A stretch of DNA of 45,954 nt from DASSLY01 sp035689185 (GCA_035689185.1 DASSLY010000027.1:1-45954), one strand, 5' to 3'; positions 24,117-32,467 are shown, counted from the first letter of the stretch. The notes: generated by a model not told the origin, from the sequence alone. Numbers and translations are program-made.

Positions 24117-24254
24117 CATGTCCCCGCCGGAGACCCCGAAGACGTCGCTCGCGACGACCGACAGCCTGATCTGGGCGTCCTCCAACAGCTTCTGCACCCG
24201 GTTCTTCTCCGCGCTGGCGTCGGAGACCAACGCGACCCGGTAGCGTTGAGTGGT
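24117..24254 (-). mobile_element. IS110-family transposase fragment
   Basis: The minus-strand frame TTQRYRVALVSDASAEKNRV, QKLLEDAQIRLSVVASDVFG, VSG matches the linker segment between the DEDD catalytic part and the C-terminal part of IS110 transposases (RYR-x-LV ... EKxRVxKxLEDAxIKLSxVASDxxGVSG). Only about 46 codons remain. Neither the DEDD residues nor the C-terminal serine region is present, and no terminal repeats were seen. Confidence 0.7.
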
Positions 24255-24476
24255 CGTCGCCCGGCCTGTTGGCGGTGGACGCCCTAGACCACGCTTACGC
24301 TCAGCAGACTGCCGACTACTTGCGGGGCCAGGAGGACGTTGGTCGGCTGATGTGCGAGGGCGGCAAGACGTCCAGAGCCTTACCCGGTTCGGCTGATGAT
24401 GAGGCGGAGCTTGGCCTTCTGCTGACCCCTAGCAGGGCCGCGGTCCGCGAGCCCGGCCCTCGGTAGTTGGGGCAGG
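24255..24476. other. Intergenic DNA of the island, no recognised gene
   Basis: A 65-codon plus-strand frame from a TTG at 24269 is open but has unusual codons (CTA, TTG), no ribosome site and no known relatives. It is not called. The stretch looks like degraded accessory DNA next to the IS110 remnant. Confidence 0.4.
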
Positions 24477-25559
24477 TCAGGCCGGGCCCGGCTTGTGCTT
24501 GGGGGTCAGCCCCCAGGCCACCCAGCCGGCGGCGCCGAGCGGGATCTCCATCAGGTGGGTGTAGACCGCGAACAGCACGACCGCCGCCGCCGACGCGGCG
24601 CCGTCGGCGCCCCAGGCGACCAGCACCGCAGCCGTGCCCGACTCGGTCACGCCCAGCCCGCCGGGGGTGATGCCGACCGCCGTGAGCAGCCGCCCGACGG
24701 CATACGCGGCGAAGGCCTGGGTCAGCGGCACCGACACCCCGACCGAGGTGAGGCAGAACCAGAACAGCACGAACCACACGCCGAAGTAGCCGAGGATCCC
24801 GAACGTCATCGACAGCCAGCCCGTGCGCACCACGTTGGTGACCCGGCTGCGCAGGTCGTGGATGAGCTCGTCCGCCTTCATCGGCTGGCGGCGCCGCCGT
24901 CGCAGCAGGGGGCGCAGCGCCCCGTCGATCCCCCGCCCGATCCACGTGGCGGCGCGTGCGGACACCAGCACGGCGATGAACGCGAGGAGCAGCGCCGCCG
25001 CCACGACACCGCCGGCGATCCCGCCGCGGACCACCGCCTTCGGCAGCTGCGAGGCGTTGCTCAGCAGGGCGGCGATGCCGATCACCGGCAGCAGCACCCG
25101 GGCCAGCACGTTCCAGACGCCGGTGACGATGACCGAGGTGGAGATGTCCCGGCGGCTGAAGCCCCAGGACCGGCACAGGGCGTACGTCGCGGCGACTCCG
25201 GCCGCTCCGCCGCCCGGCAGCAGGTTGCCGACCGAGGAGCCGCAGACGTTGAGGATGAGCGCCCGGCCGTGGGTGAGCCCGGGCAGCGATCCGGTGAGCA
25301 TGAAGGTGTAGAGGTACAGGCCGGTGACCATAAGCACGAACAGCCAGGCCCCCTGGGCCGGCCCGAGCCGGCCGAGCACGTCGAAGACCTCGTGCCAAGT
25401 GGTCTGGGCGAAGTGGGGCAGCCCCCAGACGACCAGCCCGACCGCCAGGCCCAGCCCGACCACGCTCTGGACCACCTGCCGGCGGGTGGGTCGCCACGGC
25501 CGCTTGGCGACTTCCTCGATCCGGGCGCTGCCGACGGGCGGCAGCTTCGGCATGTTCAC
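24477..25559 (-). CDS. YbhN/UPF0104-type flippase-like membrane protein
   Basis: This 360-residue polytopic membrane protein belongs to the lysylphosphatidylglycerol-synthase transmembrane (UPF0104/AglD-type) family. About eight hydrophobic helices are visible, together with the signatures GSSVGNLLPGGGAAGVAATY and GITPGGLGVTESGTAAVL (the PGGLGxxE motif) characteristic of the family. These proteins are proposed to move lipids or lipid-linked sugars across the membrane. The GTG at 25559 has GGAG 5 nt upstream; the ATG 6 nt downstream is an alternative. It lies directly downstream of a PIG-L deacetylase on the same strand and opposite a GT4 glycosyltransferase, which suggests a role in a glycolipid or glycan pathway. 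Confidence 0.85.
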   Translation of the reverse strand: MNMPKLPPVGSARIEEVAKRPWRPTRRQVVQSVVGLGLAVGLVVWGLPHFAQTTWHEVFDVLGRLGPAQGAWLFVLMVTGLYLYTFMLTGSLPGLTHGRALILNVCGSSVGNLLPGGGAAGVAATYALCRSWGFSRRDISTSVIVTGVWNVLARVLLPVIGIAALLSNASQLPKAVVRGGIAGGVVAAALLLAFIAVLVSARAATWIGRGIDGALRPLLRRRRRQPMKADELIHDLRSRVTNVVRTGWLSMTFGILGYFGVWFVLFWFCLTSVGVSVPLTQAFAAYAVGRLLTAVGITPGGLGVTESGTAAVLVAWGADGAASAAAVVLFAVYTHLMEIPLGAAGWVAWGLTPKHKPGPA

Positions 25560-25587
25560 GGCAGCTCCGCGTTCACGGCAGCTCCGC
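25554..25587. repeat. 17-bp tandem duplication at the PIG-L/flippase junction
   Basis: The 17-bp unit GTTCACGGCAGCTCCGC occurs twice in a row. On the minus strand it reads GCGGAGCTGCCGTGAAC: the first copy carries the PIG-L stop, the second carries the ribosome site and GTG of the flippase gene. Confidence 0.9.
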
Positions 25588-26394
25588 GAAGATGTCGCGC
25601 GCCGTCGGCGCGCCCGGCGGGTGGGCGGGGTCGACATACCATTCCCGGCCGAAAACCAGGTCGAACAGCGGCCGCGGAATGCGCAGGAACGCGGCTAGGG
25701 TGCGGTCCGCCGCGCCGTCGGCGGAGGCTTGCGAGGAGTGCGCGGCCATCGACGCCCGCTTCGCCGCGGCATACCGGCGCACCGAGATGCGGTGGGTGAT
25801 CGCCGCACGCGGGCTGTATGCGCGCGCGAACGAGGTCGGGTCGAACTCCGGCGGGAACCGGTACACCAGACCCGCCAGCCGGATCGCCCGGCAGATCGCG
25901 TCCCGCGGGACGGTCGCCTGCAGCAGCCGGGGAGTCGCCGCCAGCGCCGCCGCACGGGTGGCCACCCGGTGCGCCTGCACGTGGTCGCGGTGCCCGTAGC
26001 CGCCGTTCTCGTCGTACCCGAGCAGCACGTCCACCCGCTCGGCCAGCAGGATCTCGGCCAGCCGGGTGGCCGCCTGCTCGACGCCGGCGTCGACGAAAGC
26101 GGTCCGTCCGGCCGGCACGACCGGCGGCTGCGGCCCGAGACCGCTGTCTGCGTAGCCCAGGTCGATCACACTGTGCACGCCGAGGGCGCGCGCGCTCTGC
26201 GCCAGCTCGGCCAGCCGGCGGCGCCCCAGCTGCCCGTCCGCGACGAACCGCTGCGCCGCCAGGCCGCCGCCCCCGTCCGTCGCGACCACGACGATGGCCC
26301 GGTGCCCCTCCGCGACGGCGCGCGCCAGGGTGCCCGACGTGAGCAGGGCCTCGTCGTCGGGGTGGGCGTGGAACGCCAGCACGGTCTTGGGCAT
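25573..26394 (-). CDS. PIG-L family deacetylase
   Basis: This 273-residue LmbE/PIG-L protein is a zinc-dependent N-acetylglucosaminyl deacetylase type. The zinc-site motif AHPDDE is near residue 10 (VLAFHAHPDDEALLTSGTLA), and the third ligand region is YDENGGYGHRDHVQAH (about residues 125-140). The family includes MshB and Mca of mycothiol metabolism and GlcNAc-PI deacetylases; the sequence does not identify which substrate applies here. The start ATG at 26394 lies 7 nt after CAGGAT, so the mRNA is probably leaderless; the longer start at 26424 adds a non-conserved tail. It is divergent from the GT4 gene and precedes the flippase-like gene. Confidence 0.9.
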   Translation of the reverse strand: MPKTVLAFHAHPDDEALLTSGTLARAVAEGHRAIVVVATDGGGGLAAQRFVADGQLGRRRLAELAQSARALGVHSVIDLGYADSGLGPQPPVVPAGRTAFVDAGVEQAATRLAEILLAERVDVLLGYDENGGYGHRDHVQAHRVATRAAALAATPRLLQATVPRDAICRAIRLAGLVYRFPPEFDPTSFARAYSPRAAITHRISVRRYAAAKRASMAAHSSQASADGAADRTLAAFLRIPRPLFDLVFGREWYVDPAHPPGAPTARDIFAELP

Positions 26395-26429
26395 CCCGCC
26401 CATCCTGGCGCATGGCAGGCTCATGGCTT

Positions 26430-27614
26430 GTGAAGGTGGCGCTGCTGTCGGACTGCTACCCGCCCCGGCTGGGTGGGATCGAGGTCCAGGTGCACGACCT
26501 CGCGGACAGGTTGCGGCAGCGCGGGCACGAGGTGCACGTGTTCACGGCCACCCCGGACGATGGTGCCGACAGCGTCGTCCCCGTCCATGGCGTCCCTGCC
26601 GTCCCTGCCGTCCCTGCCGTCCATGGCGTCCCGGTGCACCGGCTGTCGATCCGGCTGCCGTTCCAGCTGCCGGTGAACCCGTTCGCCCCGCCGGCGCTGC
26701 GGCGGATGCTGCAGGACGGGCGCTTCGACGTGGCCCACGTGCACATGGGCGTGGTCAGTCCGTTCGCCGTCGACTGCACCCGGGTCACCCTCGGCCTGGG
26801 CCTGCCGACCGCGATGACCTGGCACTGCATGCTCGGCCGCGCCACCCCCCTGGTCGCCGCCGCCGGCTACGTCCGCCGGTGGGCGCAGCGGGGCGTGGCC
26901 ATGAGCGCCGTGTCGTCGGTGGCCGCCGCCGCGGTGCAGCGGGCGGCCGACGGGGCGGGCACCGTCTCGGTTCTGCCCAACGGGCTGGACCTGCGGGTAT
27001 GGCGCCCGGCCGAGTCCGTGGCGGCGGTTGGCGGAGCGGGGGTCCAGGTCGTCACGGCGATGCGGCTGGCCGCCCGCAAGCGGCCGCTCCCGGTGCTGCG
27101 CACGCTGCGCCGGGTGCGTGCGCTGGTGCCCAGCGACCGCCGGCTGCGCCTGGTCGTGCTGGGGGAGGGGCCGGCCCGCGGCCGGCTGGAGCGGTACCTG
27201 GCTCGTCACGACATGACCGGCTGGGTCGACCTGCCCGGCCGGGTGCCCCGCGAGCAGCTTCGGGACCGGTATGCCGCGGCGCACCTCTACATCTCCCCGG
27301 CCCGGCTGGAGTCGTTCGGGATCGCCGCGCTGGAGGCCCGCGCCGTCGGGCTGCCGGTGGTCTCGCGCACCGGCAGCGGCGTGGGCGAGTTCGTCGCGGA
27401 CGGCGTCGACGGGTTGCTGGCCGCGGACGACGAGGCGATGGCGGTCGCCGTCGCGCGGCTGGTCACCGACGACGCGCTGCGGGAGCGGATCGCCGCGCAC
27501 AACCGAGCCGTGCCCCCGGCCCAGTCCTGGGACCAGGTGGTGCGGCAGGCCGAGCAGGAGTACGAGCGCGCCCGCGAGCTGGCTCGGTCGGCGGCCTTGG
27601 GCGCCGTGCCGTGA
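26430..27614 (+). CDS. GT4-family glycosyltransferase
   Basis: This protein of about 394 residues is a GT-B retaining glycosyltransferase. It starts VKVALLSDCYPPRLGGIEVQ, typical of the MshA/PimB-like group. The first Rossmann half contains VHMGVVSPFAVDC. The second has the donor site GEGPARGRLERYL and the E-x7-E motif SPARLESFGIAALEARAVGLPVV (about residues 290-310). It presumably transfers a nucleotide sugar to an unknown acceptor at the cytoplasmic side. The GTG at 26430 matches family starts; ATG at 26412 would add six residues. An in-frame VPAVPAV stretch (about 52-60) stems from a 9-bp DNA repeat. The stop overlaps the Nudix gene by 4 nt. Confidence 0.9.
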   Translation: MKVALLSDCYPPRLGGIEVQVHDLADRLRQRGHEVHVFTATPDDGADSVVPVHGVPAVPAVPAVHGVPVHRLSIRLPFQLPVNPFAPPALRRMLQDGRFDVAHVHMGVVSPFAVDCTRVTLGLGLPTAMTWHCMLGRATPLVAAAGYVRRWAQRGVAMSAVSSVAAAAVQRAADGAGTVSVLPNGLDLRVWRPAESVAAVGGAGVQVVTAMRLAARKRPLPVLRTLRRVRALVPSDRRLRLVVLGEGPARGRLERYLARHDMTGWVDLPGRVPREQLRDRYAAAHLYISPARLESFGIAALEARAVGLPVVSRTGSGVGEFVADGVDGLLAADDEAMAVAVARLVTDDALRERIAAHNRAVPPAQSWDQVVRQAEQEYERARELARSAALGAVP

Positions 27615-28327
27615 GCCGGGTCGTGGAGGTGGTCGGCCTCGACCCGGCAACCGGCGCGGAGGTCTGTCGTGAGGTGCTGTGCCACGGGGAGCCGCCAGCG
27701 GCGGCGCTGTCCCGGGCCGGCTGGCGGGCGGTCGGCGCGCCGGCGTTCCGCAGCAGCGCCGAGGACGGGGTGCATCGGCTGGCCTTCCTGTTCGCGGTGG
27801 AACCGGCCACCGAGCTGGTGACCGCACCCGGTGCGACCGTGCGTGACGCCGACCTGGTGCTGGGCCTGGGAGAGGCTCCGGTGGCGGTGCAGCGGATCGC
27901 GGCCTACGCCCTCGTGCGCAGTGACCGGGGGGTGCTGATGACCCAGTTCTCCGAGGCGACGAACGCCGCGAACACCTGGGGCCTGCCCGGGGGCGGGATC
28001 GACCCGTTCGAGGACCCGGCCGATGCGGTGGTGCGCGAGGTGTGGGAGGAGACAGGCCAGCAGGTGACCGGCCTGGCCGCGGTCGGGCTCTCCTCGGCGC
28101 ACTGGTTGGGGCGGTCGCCGCGCGGGCGGCTGGAGGACTTCCACGCCGTTCGCGTCCTGTTCGAGGCGTCGTGTCCGCAGCCGGGTGACCCGGTGGTCCA
28201 CGACGCCGGCGGGACCACGCTGGCGGCGGCATGGGTCCGGGCCGACGAGCTGCCCGGGCTGCCGATGACTGACGGCTGGCGCGGGATGCTCGCCGGTCTG
28301 GGGGTCCCCGTCGACCAGGCCCGGTAG
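27611..28327 (+). CDS. Nudix hydrolase
   Basis: This 238-residue protein has an N-terminal region of about 85 residues without clear family membership, followed by a Nudix domain. The Nudix box GGGIDPFEDPADAVVREVWEETGQ (about 117-140) has all metal-binding residues (GX5EX7REUXEEXGU). The substrate is a nucleoside diphosphate derivative, not further defined. It overlaps the glycosyltransferase stop (GTGA), so the two are co-translated. It might clear or sanitise a nucleotide-sugar pool, but that is inference from position only. Only 4 bp separate its stop from the convergent small membrane gene. Confidence 0.88.
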   Translation: MSRVVEVVGLDPATGAEVCREVLCHGEPPAAALSRAGWRAVGAPAFRSSAEDGVHRLAFLFAVEPATELVTAPGATVRDADLVLGLGEAPVAVQRIAAYALVRSDRGVLMTQFSEATNAANTWGLPGGGIDPFEDPADAVVREVWEETGQQVTGLAAVGLSSAHWLGRSPRGRLEDFHAVRVLFEASCPQPGDPVVHDAGGTTLAAAWVRADELPGLPMTDGWRGMLAGLGVPVDQAR

Positions 28328-28331
28328 CGGC

Positions 28332-28544
28332 TCAGTCGGCGCGGCGGGTCAGGCCGACCACGCCGAGGACGAGCAGGAGGGCGCCGGCGGCGATGATCGC
28401 GCCGGGGCCGAACGAGCCCCAGTCGACCTCGAAGCCGGTGACCTCCCGGGCAATGGCCAGGCCGGACAGCACCAGGGCCGCCAGGCCCAGGACGATGGCG
28501 CCCGGGTTCGGACCGGTCAGCCTTTGGGTGGGGTGGTCGGACAT
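28332..28544 (-). CDS. Small two-helix membrane protein
   Basis: This 70-residue protein has two hydrophobic segments (about residues 15-32 and 46-64) separated by the short extracytoplasmic stretch EVTGFEVDWGSFGPG. No defined family is recognised; such small proteins often follow PspC/LiaF-type genes. The ATG at 28544 has GAAGGAG 8 nt upstream, located at the end of the preceding PspC gene, so the two are probably co-transcribed. A GTG at 28553 overlapping the upstream stop is a less likely start because it overlaps the ribosome site. Confidence 0.75.
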   Translation of the reverse strand: MSDHPTQRLTGPNPGAIVLGLAALVLSGLAIAREVTGFEVDWGSFGPGAIIAAGALLLVLGVVGLTRRAD

Positions 28545-28549
28545 GGCAT

Positions 28550-29851
28550 TCACTCCTTCTCCACGGTGAGCTGACCCAGACCCAGGTCGGCAGTGACGAG
28601 GACCTCGCGTGGGCCGCTACCGATCACTGTGGTCGCGTCCACGTCGGCGCCACCCCGGTCGGCGTTGTCGGGAAGGGTGATCTCGCCGAGCCCGACGTGC
28701 CCACGAACCTCGACGGTCACGTCGTCCGGCACCAGGATGGTGAGCTCGCCGACGCCCTGGGAGACCCGGATCCGCTCGTCGGACAGGCCCTGTGCGGGCA
28801 GCCCGGTCAGGTCCAGGGTCGTGCTGCCGGCACCGTGCCGGTAGGCAACCGGGCCGGCCAGCGTGGTGGGGGCCCAGGTGAGGTCGCCGACCCGTCCGCC
28901 GATGGTGCCACCGGCGGGAAGCGCGAGGCTGATCAGGGTTCCGGCGGCGAGCACCACGGCGACGAAGCCGACGAACCCGGTGCGCCAGCCGGCGATCCCC
29001 AGCCCGAGCACCAGCGCGCCGAGCGCGCCGAGCGCCGCATACCAGGCGATGCTGGGGTGGCTGCCGGCCCAGCCGAGCCGGTCGCCCAGCCAGACGGTCA
29101 GCCCGTAGGTGACCAGAGCCAGCCCGGCCGCCAGCACCGCCATCAGGAAGCCGCCGGAGCGGCGGCGCGGCGCAGGCGCGGGTGCCGGTGGAGCGGCGAC
29201 GGCCGCGGCCGGGGCGTATGCCGCCGCCCGTGGCCGGTCGACCGGCGTGCCGGTGTCGCCCAGGTTGGACGGGTCGTCGTGCCCCGGGGTCCGAGGCTGC
29301 GGGGTCTGCGCCTTGCGGTGGTGGGCCAGCGCCCACCAGACCAGCAGGCCCGCGATGACCAGGCCCCACGGGATGCCCCAGCCGGCGTGGCCGTCGGCCC
29401 ACCAGGGAAAGCCGCTGAACAGCGCCATCGCGGTCACGACAAGCAGCACGATGGAGCCGCCGTGCCCGTGCCGGATCGCGCGCTCGGCGGCGATCTGGCC
29501 CTTGCGGTCCGGCAGCAGCGACCAGGCGAGCAGGTAGGCGGTGACGCCGAGTCCGAAGAGGAGCGCGGCGAGGACTAGCCCGGCCCGGACGACGACCGGG
29601 TCGACGCGCAGCCGGTCGGCCAGGCCCGAGGCGACGCCGCCGACCCAGCGGTCCTCGCTGCGCCGGGTGATGCCCAGGCCGCGCAGCCAGGCGAAGAAGC
29701 GGTCGAGCCCGTCGCTCTGACGCGGATCCGGCGGCGACGCCGGAGGTGGGGCTGGCGGGGGCGCCGCGACGGCGGCGGACGGTGTCCACGACGGCGTGGG
29801 CGGCTGGTGCGGCGGCGTCGGGCCCGCCGCGGGAAGGTTCTCGTTGTCCAT
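28550..29851 (-). CDS. PspC-domain membrane protein with LiaF-like C-terminus
   Basis: This 433-residue protein has a Pro-rich cytoplasmic start and then a PspC domain (about 60-125: RSEDRWVGGVASGLADRLRV, then helix LVLAALLFGLGVTAYLLAWSLLP). Five further membrane helices follow. The C-terminal part is beta-rich (GVGELTILVPDDVTVEVRGH, VGLGEITLPDN), the LiaF/toastrack-type domain seen in envelope-stress sensors. It is divergent from a PspC-histidine kinase and response regulator, the usual actinobacterial grouping, and probably tunes the kinase. The ATG at 29851 lies 6 nt after GACGAT and matches the start of the ordered sequence. Confidence 0.85.
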   Translation of the reverse strand: MDNENLPAAGPTPPHQPPTPSWTPSAAVAAPPPAPPPASPPDPRQSDGLDRFFAWLRGLGITRRSEDRWVGGVASGLADRLRVDPVVVRAGLVLAALLFGLGVTAYLLAWSLLPDRKGQIAAERAIRHGHGGSIVLLVVTAMALFSGFPWWADGHAGWGIPWGLVIAGLLVWWALAHHRKAQTPQPRTPGHDDPSNLGDTGTPVDRPRAAAYAPAAAVAAPPAPAPAPRRRSGGFLMAVLAAGLALVTYGLTVWLGDRLGWAGSHPSIAWYAALGALGALVLGLGIAGWRTGFVGFVAVVLAAGTLISLALPAGGTIGGRVGDLTWAPTTLAGPVAYRHGAGSTTLDLTGLPAQGLSDERIRVSQGVGELTILVPDDVTVEVRGHVGLGEITLPDNADRGGADVDATTVIGSGPREVLVTADLGLGQLTVEKE

Positions 29852-29975
29852 GCCTGCATCGTCTCGGCCGGGCGGCCCGGCAACCATGAGGGCCCACCCT
29901 GAGCCGACCCTGAACGGCCCCTGAACTCGGGCCGCAGAACACTCCACCCGCCCCGCGGTGGGTCAGGATGGGACC

Positions 29976-31238
29976 GTGACAGTCGTCTCCCACGAACCGG
30001 AGCACCCCCGGCTGCTGCGTCCGGTCGAGGGCCGCGTCGTCGGCGGGGTGTGCGCCGGGCTGGCCGAGCATCTGCGGATCTCGGTCGGGCTGGTGCGGGT
30101 CGGCTTCGTCGGTCTCGCCCTGGCCGGGGGCGCCGGCGTGGCGGTGTACCTGTTCCTGTGGGCGCTGACCCCGCAGTCGCTGGCACCGAGCGCAGCGGTC
30201 GCTCCGGGCCGGTCCGGGCCGTCTGGGCCGTCTGTGCCGTCTGGGCCGTCTGGGCCGTCTGTGGCCGCGATCCGGACCCTGTGCGCCGGCGTCGCGTTCG
30301 TCGTGCTGGGGGTCGCGCTGCTGGCCCAGCGGTCCGGGATGGACCTGCGGCTGGGGATCCTGGTGCCGCTGTTCGCGGTGGCGCTCGGTGCCGTGCTGAC
30401 GTGGAGCCAGCTCGACCGTACCGAGCGGCAGCGGTGGCTGTCCGGCGGCGCCGCGTACCGCCGGCAGGGGGTGATCCGGGTCGTCGCCGGGACCGTCCTG
30501 GCGGTGGCCGGCGTGGTCGTGCTGACCACCCAGGGCAGGGGCCTGGCCGGGCTGTGGGACGTCGGCATCGCCGCGGTGGCCGTCCTCGCCGGCGCCGCGC
30601 TGATCGCGGCGCCGTGGGCGGTGCGGCTGTGGCACAACCTGCGGGAGGAGCAGGCCATCCGGGTCCGGGCGACCGAACGGGCCGACATCGCCGCACACCT
30701 GCACGACTCGGTGCTGCAGACACTGGCGCTGATCCAGCGGCAGTCCCATGACGCGGGGACGGTGGCCCGGCTGGCCCGGGCGCAGGAGCGCGAGCTGCGC
30801 GGCTGGCTGTATGCCGGGCCGCTGGGTTCGCAGGAGTCCCTCGCCGCCGCGGTGACCGAGGCCGCGCACGAGGTGGAGGACCTGCACGGCATACCGGTGG
30901 AGCTGGTGGTGACCGGGGACCGGCCGATGGACGCGGCCGGGACGGCGCTGACCCGGGCGCTGCGGGAGGCGTTGCTCAACGCCACGCGGCACGGGCAGCC
31001 CCCGGTCTCGGCCTACGTCGAGGTCGGCCCCGAGGCGGTGGAGGCCTTCGTGCGCGACCACGGGCCGGGGTTCGAGCCGGCCGAGGTCCCGCCGGACCGG
31101 CTGGGCGTCCGCGAGTCCATCGTCGGCCGGATGACCCGGCACGGCGGGAGCGCGCGGGTTCGGCGCCTCGATGACGGCACGGAGGTGGCGCTGCGGCTCC
31201 CGGTGGCCGGCGTCCCGGTGGAGGAGGCGGCAGGATGA
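29976..31238 (+). CDS. PspC-domain sensor histidine kinase
   Basis: This 420-residue membrane kinase has an N-terminal PspC domain (about 12-65: RPVEGRVVGGVCAGLAEHLR and a helix), a Gly-Pro-Ser linker (about 80-95), and four more helices. The HisKA_3 dimerisation helix ADIAAHLHDSVLQTLALIQR has the phospho-acceptor at about His243. The ATPase domain has the N box ALREALLNATRHG and G box RDHGPGFEP. It senses envelope state and phosphorylates the regulator encoded next. CAGGAT lies 6 nt before the GTG, suggesting a leaderless mRNA. The linker is encoded by a 9-bp repeat (GGGCCGTCT). The stop overlaps the regulator start (ATGA). Confidence 0.9.
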   Translation: MTVVSHEPEHPRLLRPVEGRVVGGVCAGLAEHLRISVGLVRVGFVGLALAGGAGVAVYLFLWALTPQSLAPSAAVAPGRSGPSGPSVPSGPSGPSVAAIRTLCAGVAFVVLGVALLAQRSGMDLRLGILVPLFAVALGAVLTWSQLDRTERQRWLSGGAAYRRQGVIRVVAGTVLAVAGVVVLTTQGRGLAGLWDVGIAAVAVLAGAALIAAPWAVRLWHNLREEQAIRVRATERADIAAHLHDSVLQTLALIQRQSHDAGTVARLARAQERELRGWLYAGPLGSQESLAAAVTEAAHEVEDLHGIPVELVVTGDRPMDAAGTALTRALREALLNATRHGQPPVSAYVEVGPEAVEAFVRDHGPGFEPAEVPPDRLGVRESIVGRMTRHGGSARVRRLDDGTEVALRLPVAGVPVEEAAG

Positions 31239-31900
31239 GCGAGATCCGGGTGGTGCTGGTGGACGACCACCGGATGTTCCGGTCCGGGGTCAAGGCCGAA
31301 CTGGACCCGAGGCTGCAGATCGTCGGCGAGGCGCCGGACGTCGACACCGCCGTCGACGTCGTCCGCTCGACCCGCCCGGACGTGGTGCTGCTCGACGTGC
31401 ACCTGCCCGGCGGCAACGGTCGCGGCGGCGCCGACGTCATCGCGGGCTGCCGCGGCGTCAGCACCCCGGGCGGTGCGCCGGTGCGGTTCCTCGCGCTGTC
31501 GGTCTCCGACGCGGCCGAGGACGTCATCGCGGTGATCCGGGAGGGCGCGCGGGGGTACGTCACGAAGACCATCAGCGGCACCGACCTGACCCGGGCCATC
31601 CGCCGGGTGGCCGAGGGAGATGCGGTGTTCAGCCCGCGGCTGGCCGGGTTTGTGCTGGACGCGTTCGGGGCGGCGGCCGGTGAGGTGGCCGAGGTCGACG
31701 AGGAGCTGGACCGGCTCTCCGCCCGCGAGCGGGAGGTGATGCGGCTCATCGCTCGGGGGTACCAGTACAAGGAGGTGGCCAAGGAGCTGTTCATCTCGGT
31801 GAAGACGGTGGAGACCCATGTGTCCTCCGTGCTGCGCAAGCTGCAACTGTCCTCCCGGCACGAGCTGACCGCGTGGGCCGCTGGCCGCCGTCTGCTCTGA
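31235..31900 (+). CDS. NarL/LuxR-type response regulator
   Basis: This 221-residue protein has a receiver domain (1-125) with the acidic pair D10-D11, phospho-acceptor Asp54 (VVLLDVHLPGG) and the conserved Lys in GYVTKTIS. A LuxR helix-turn-helix (about 158-215: LSAREREVMRLIARGYQYKE, then ISVKTVETHVSSVLRKLQLS) follows. It is the partner of the PspC kinase (4-nt overlap). Likely targets include the divergent PspC/LiaF operon, as in LiaFSR-type circuits. No operator could be defined by eye. Confidence 0.93.
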   Translation: MSEIRVVLVDDHRMFRSGVKAELDPRLQIVGEAPDVDTAVDVVRSTRPDVVLLDVHLPGGNGRGGADVIAGCRGVSTPGGAPVRFLALSVSDAAEDVIAVIREGARGYVTKTISGTDLTRAIRRVAEGDAVFSPRLAGFVLDAFGAAAGEVAEVDEELDRLSAREREVMRLIARGYQYKEVAKELFISVKTVETHVSSVLRKLQLSSRHELTAWAAGRRLL

Positions 31901-31933
31901 CCCGGATCCGCAGGGAGCACCCGTCGTCCGCAT

Positions 31934-31964
31934 GGGGGCGGCATCATCGACCGCGGCCGCCCCC
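31934..31964. terminator. Bidirectional terminator hairpin
   Basis: GGGGGCGGC (31934-31942) pairs perfectly with GCCGCCCCC (31956-31964) between two convergent genes, the response regulator and the secreted protein. Confidence 0.7.
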
Positions 31965-31975
31965 ACCCGGCCGGC

Positions 31976-32467
31976 TCAGTAGTAGTGGCTGAACACGTCG
32001 GTGGTGAACGTCCGGGTGTCACCGGTCCGGGGGTCCCAGAGGCGGACCCGGCCGTACACCTCGTCCTCGCCCTCCCAGTCCTCGTTCAGCTGGGACCCGT
32101 CGACGACGACGTCGAACTCTGCGCTGAGGCCGCCCTCCCAGGCGGCGCTCCAGGTGACGGGGATGTCGAAGAGGGCGTTGTCCCAGATGTAGTCCTCGCC
32201 CATCATCGTCCCGGAGAACTCCTCACCCGGGTGGTCGATGAAGGTCTGGGCGTCCTGCTGGCTCATCTCGACGTCGATGCCGATGTGGATGGCGTAGTCG
32301 TTGTTGCCGACATCCGTGACCGAGAAGCAGGTGACGTAGCCGGTCCCGGACGTGCACGACTCGTCGGCCGCAGCGACGGTTGCGGTGGCCGCGATGGTGC
32401 CGACGGCGACTGCGCTCGCCGCCACCATGCGCCGGATGCGCCGGCCGCGCTTGCGTGTGCTGTTCAT
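31976..32467 (-). CDS. Secreted protein of unknown function
   Basis: This 163-residue exported protein has a signal peptide (about 1-38, KRGRRIRRMVAASAVAVG and ATATVAAADE) with probable cleavage after AAA. The mature part is acidic and beta-rich, with two cysteines close together (ESCTSGTGYVTC) that may form a disulfide, and ends FTTDVFSHYY. No family was recognised. AGGAGG lies 7 nt before the ATG at 32467. It faces the response regulator across a terminator, so it is its own transcription unit. Confidence 0.8.
   Translation of the reverse strand: MNSTRKRGRRIRRMVAASAVAVGTIAATATVAAADESCTSGTGYVTCFSVTDVGNNDYAIHIGIDVEMSQQDAQTFIDHPGEEFSGTMMGEDYIWDNALFDIPVTWSAAWEGGLSAEFDVVVDGSQLNEDWEGEDEVYGRVRLWDPRTGDTRTFTTDVFSHYY

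Noticed and set aside
24269..24466. A 65-codon plus-strand gene
   Set aside because: It has a TTG start without ribosome site, atypical codons and no recognisable relatives, and it lies next to decayed IS DNA.
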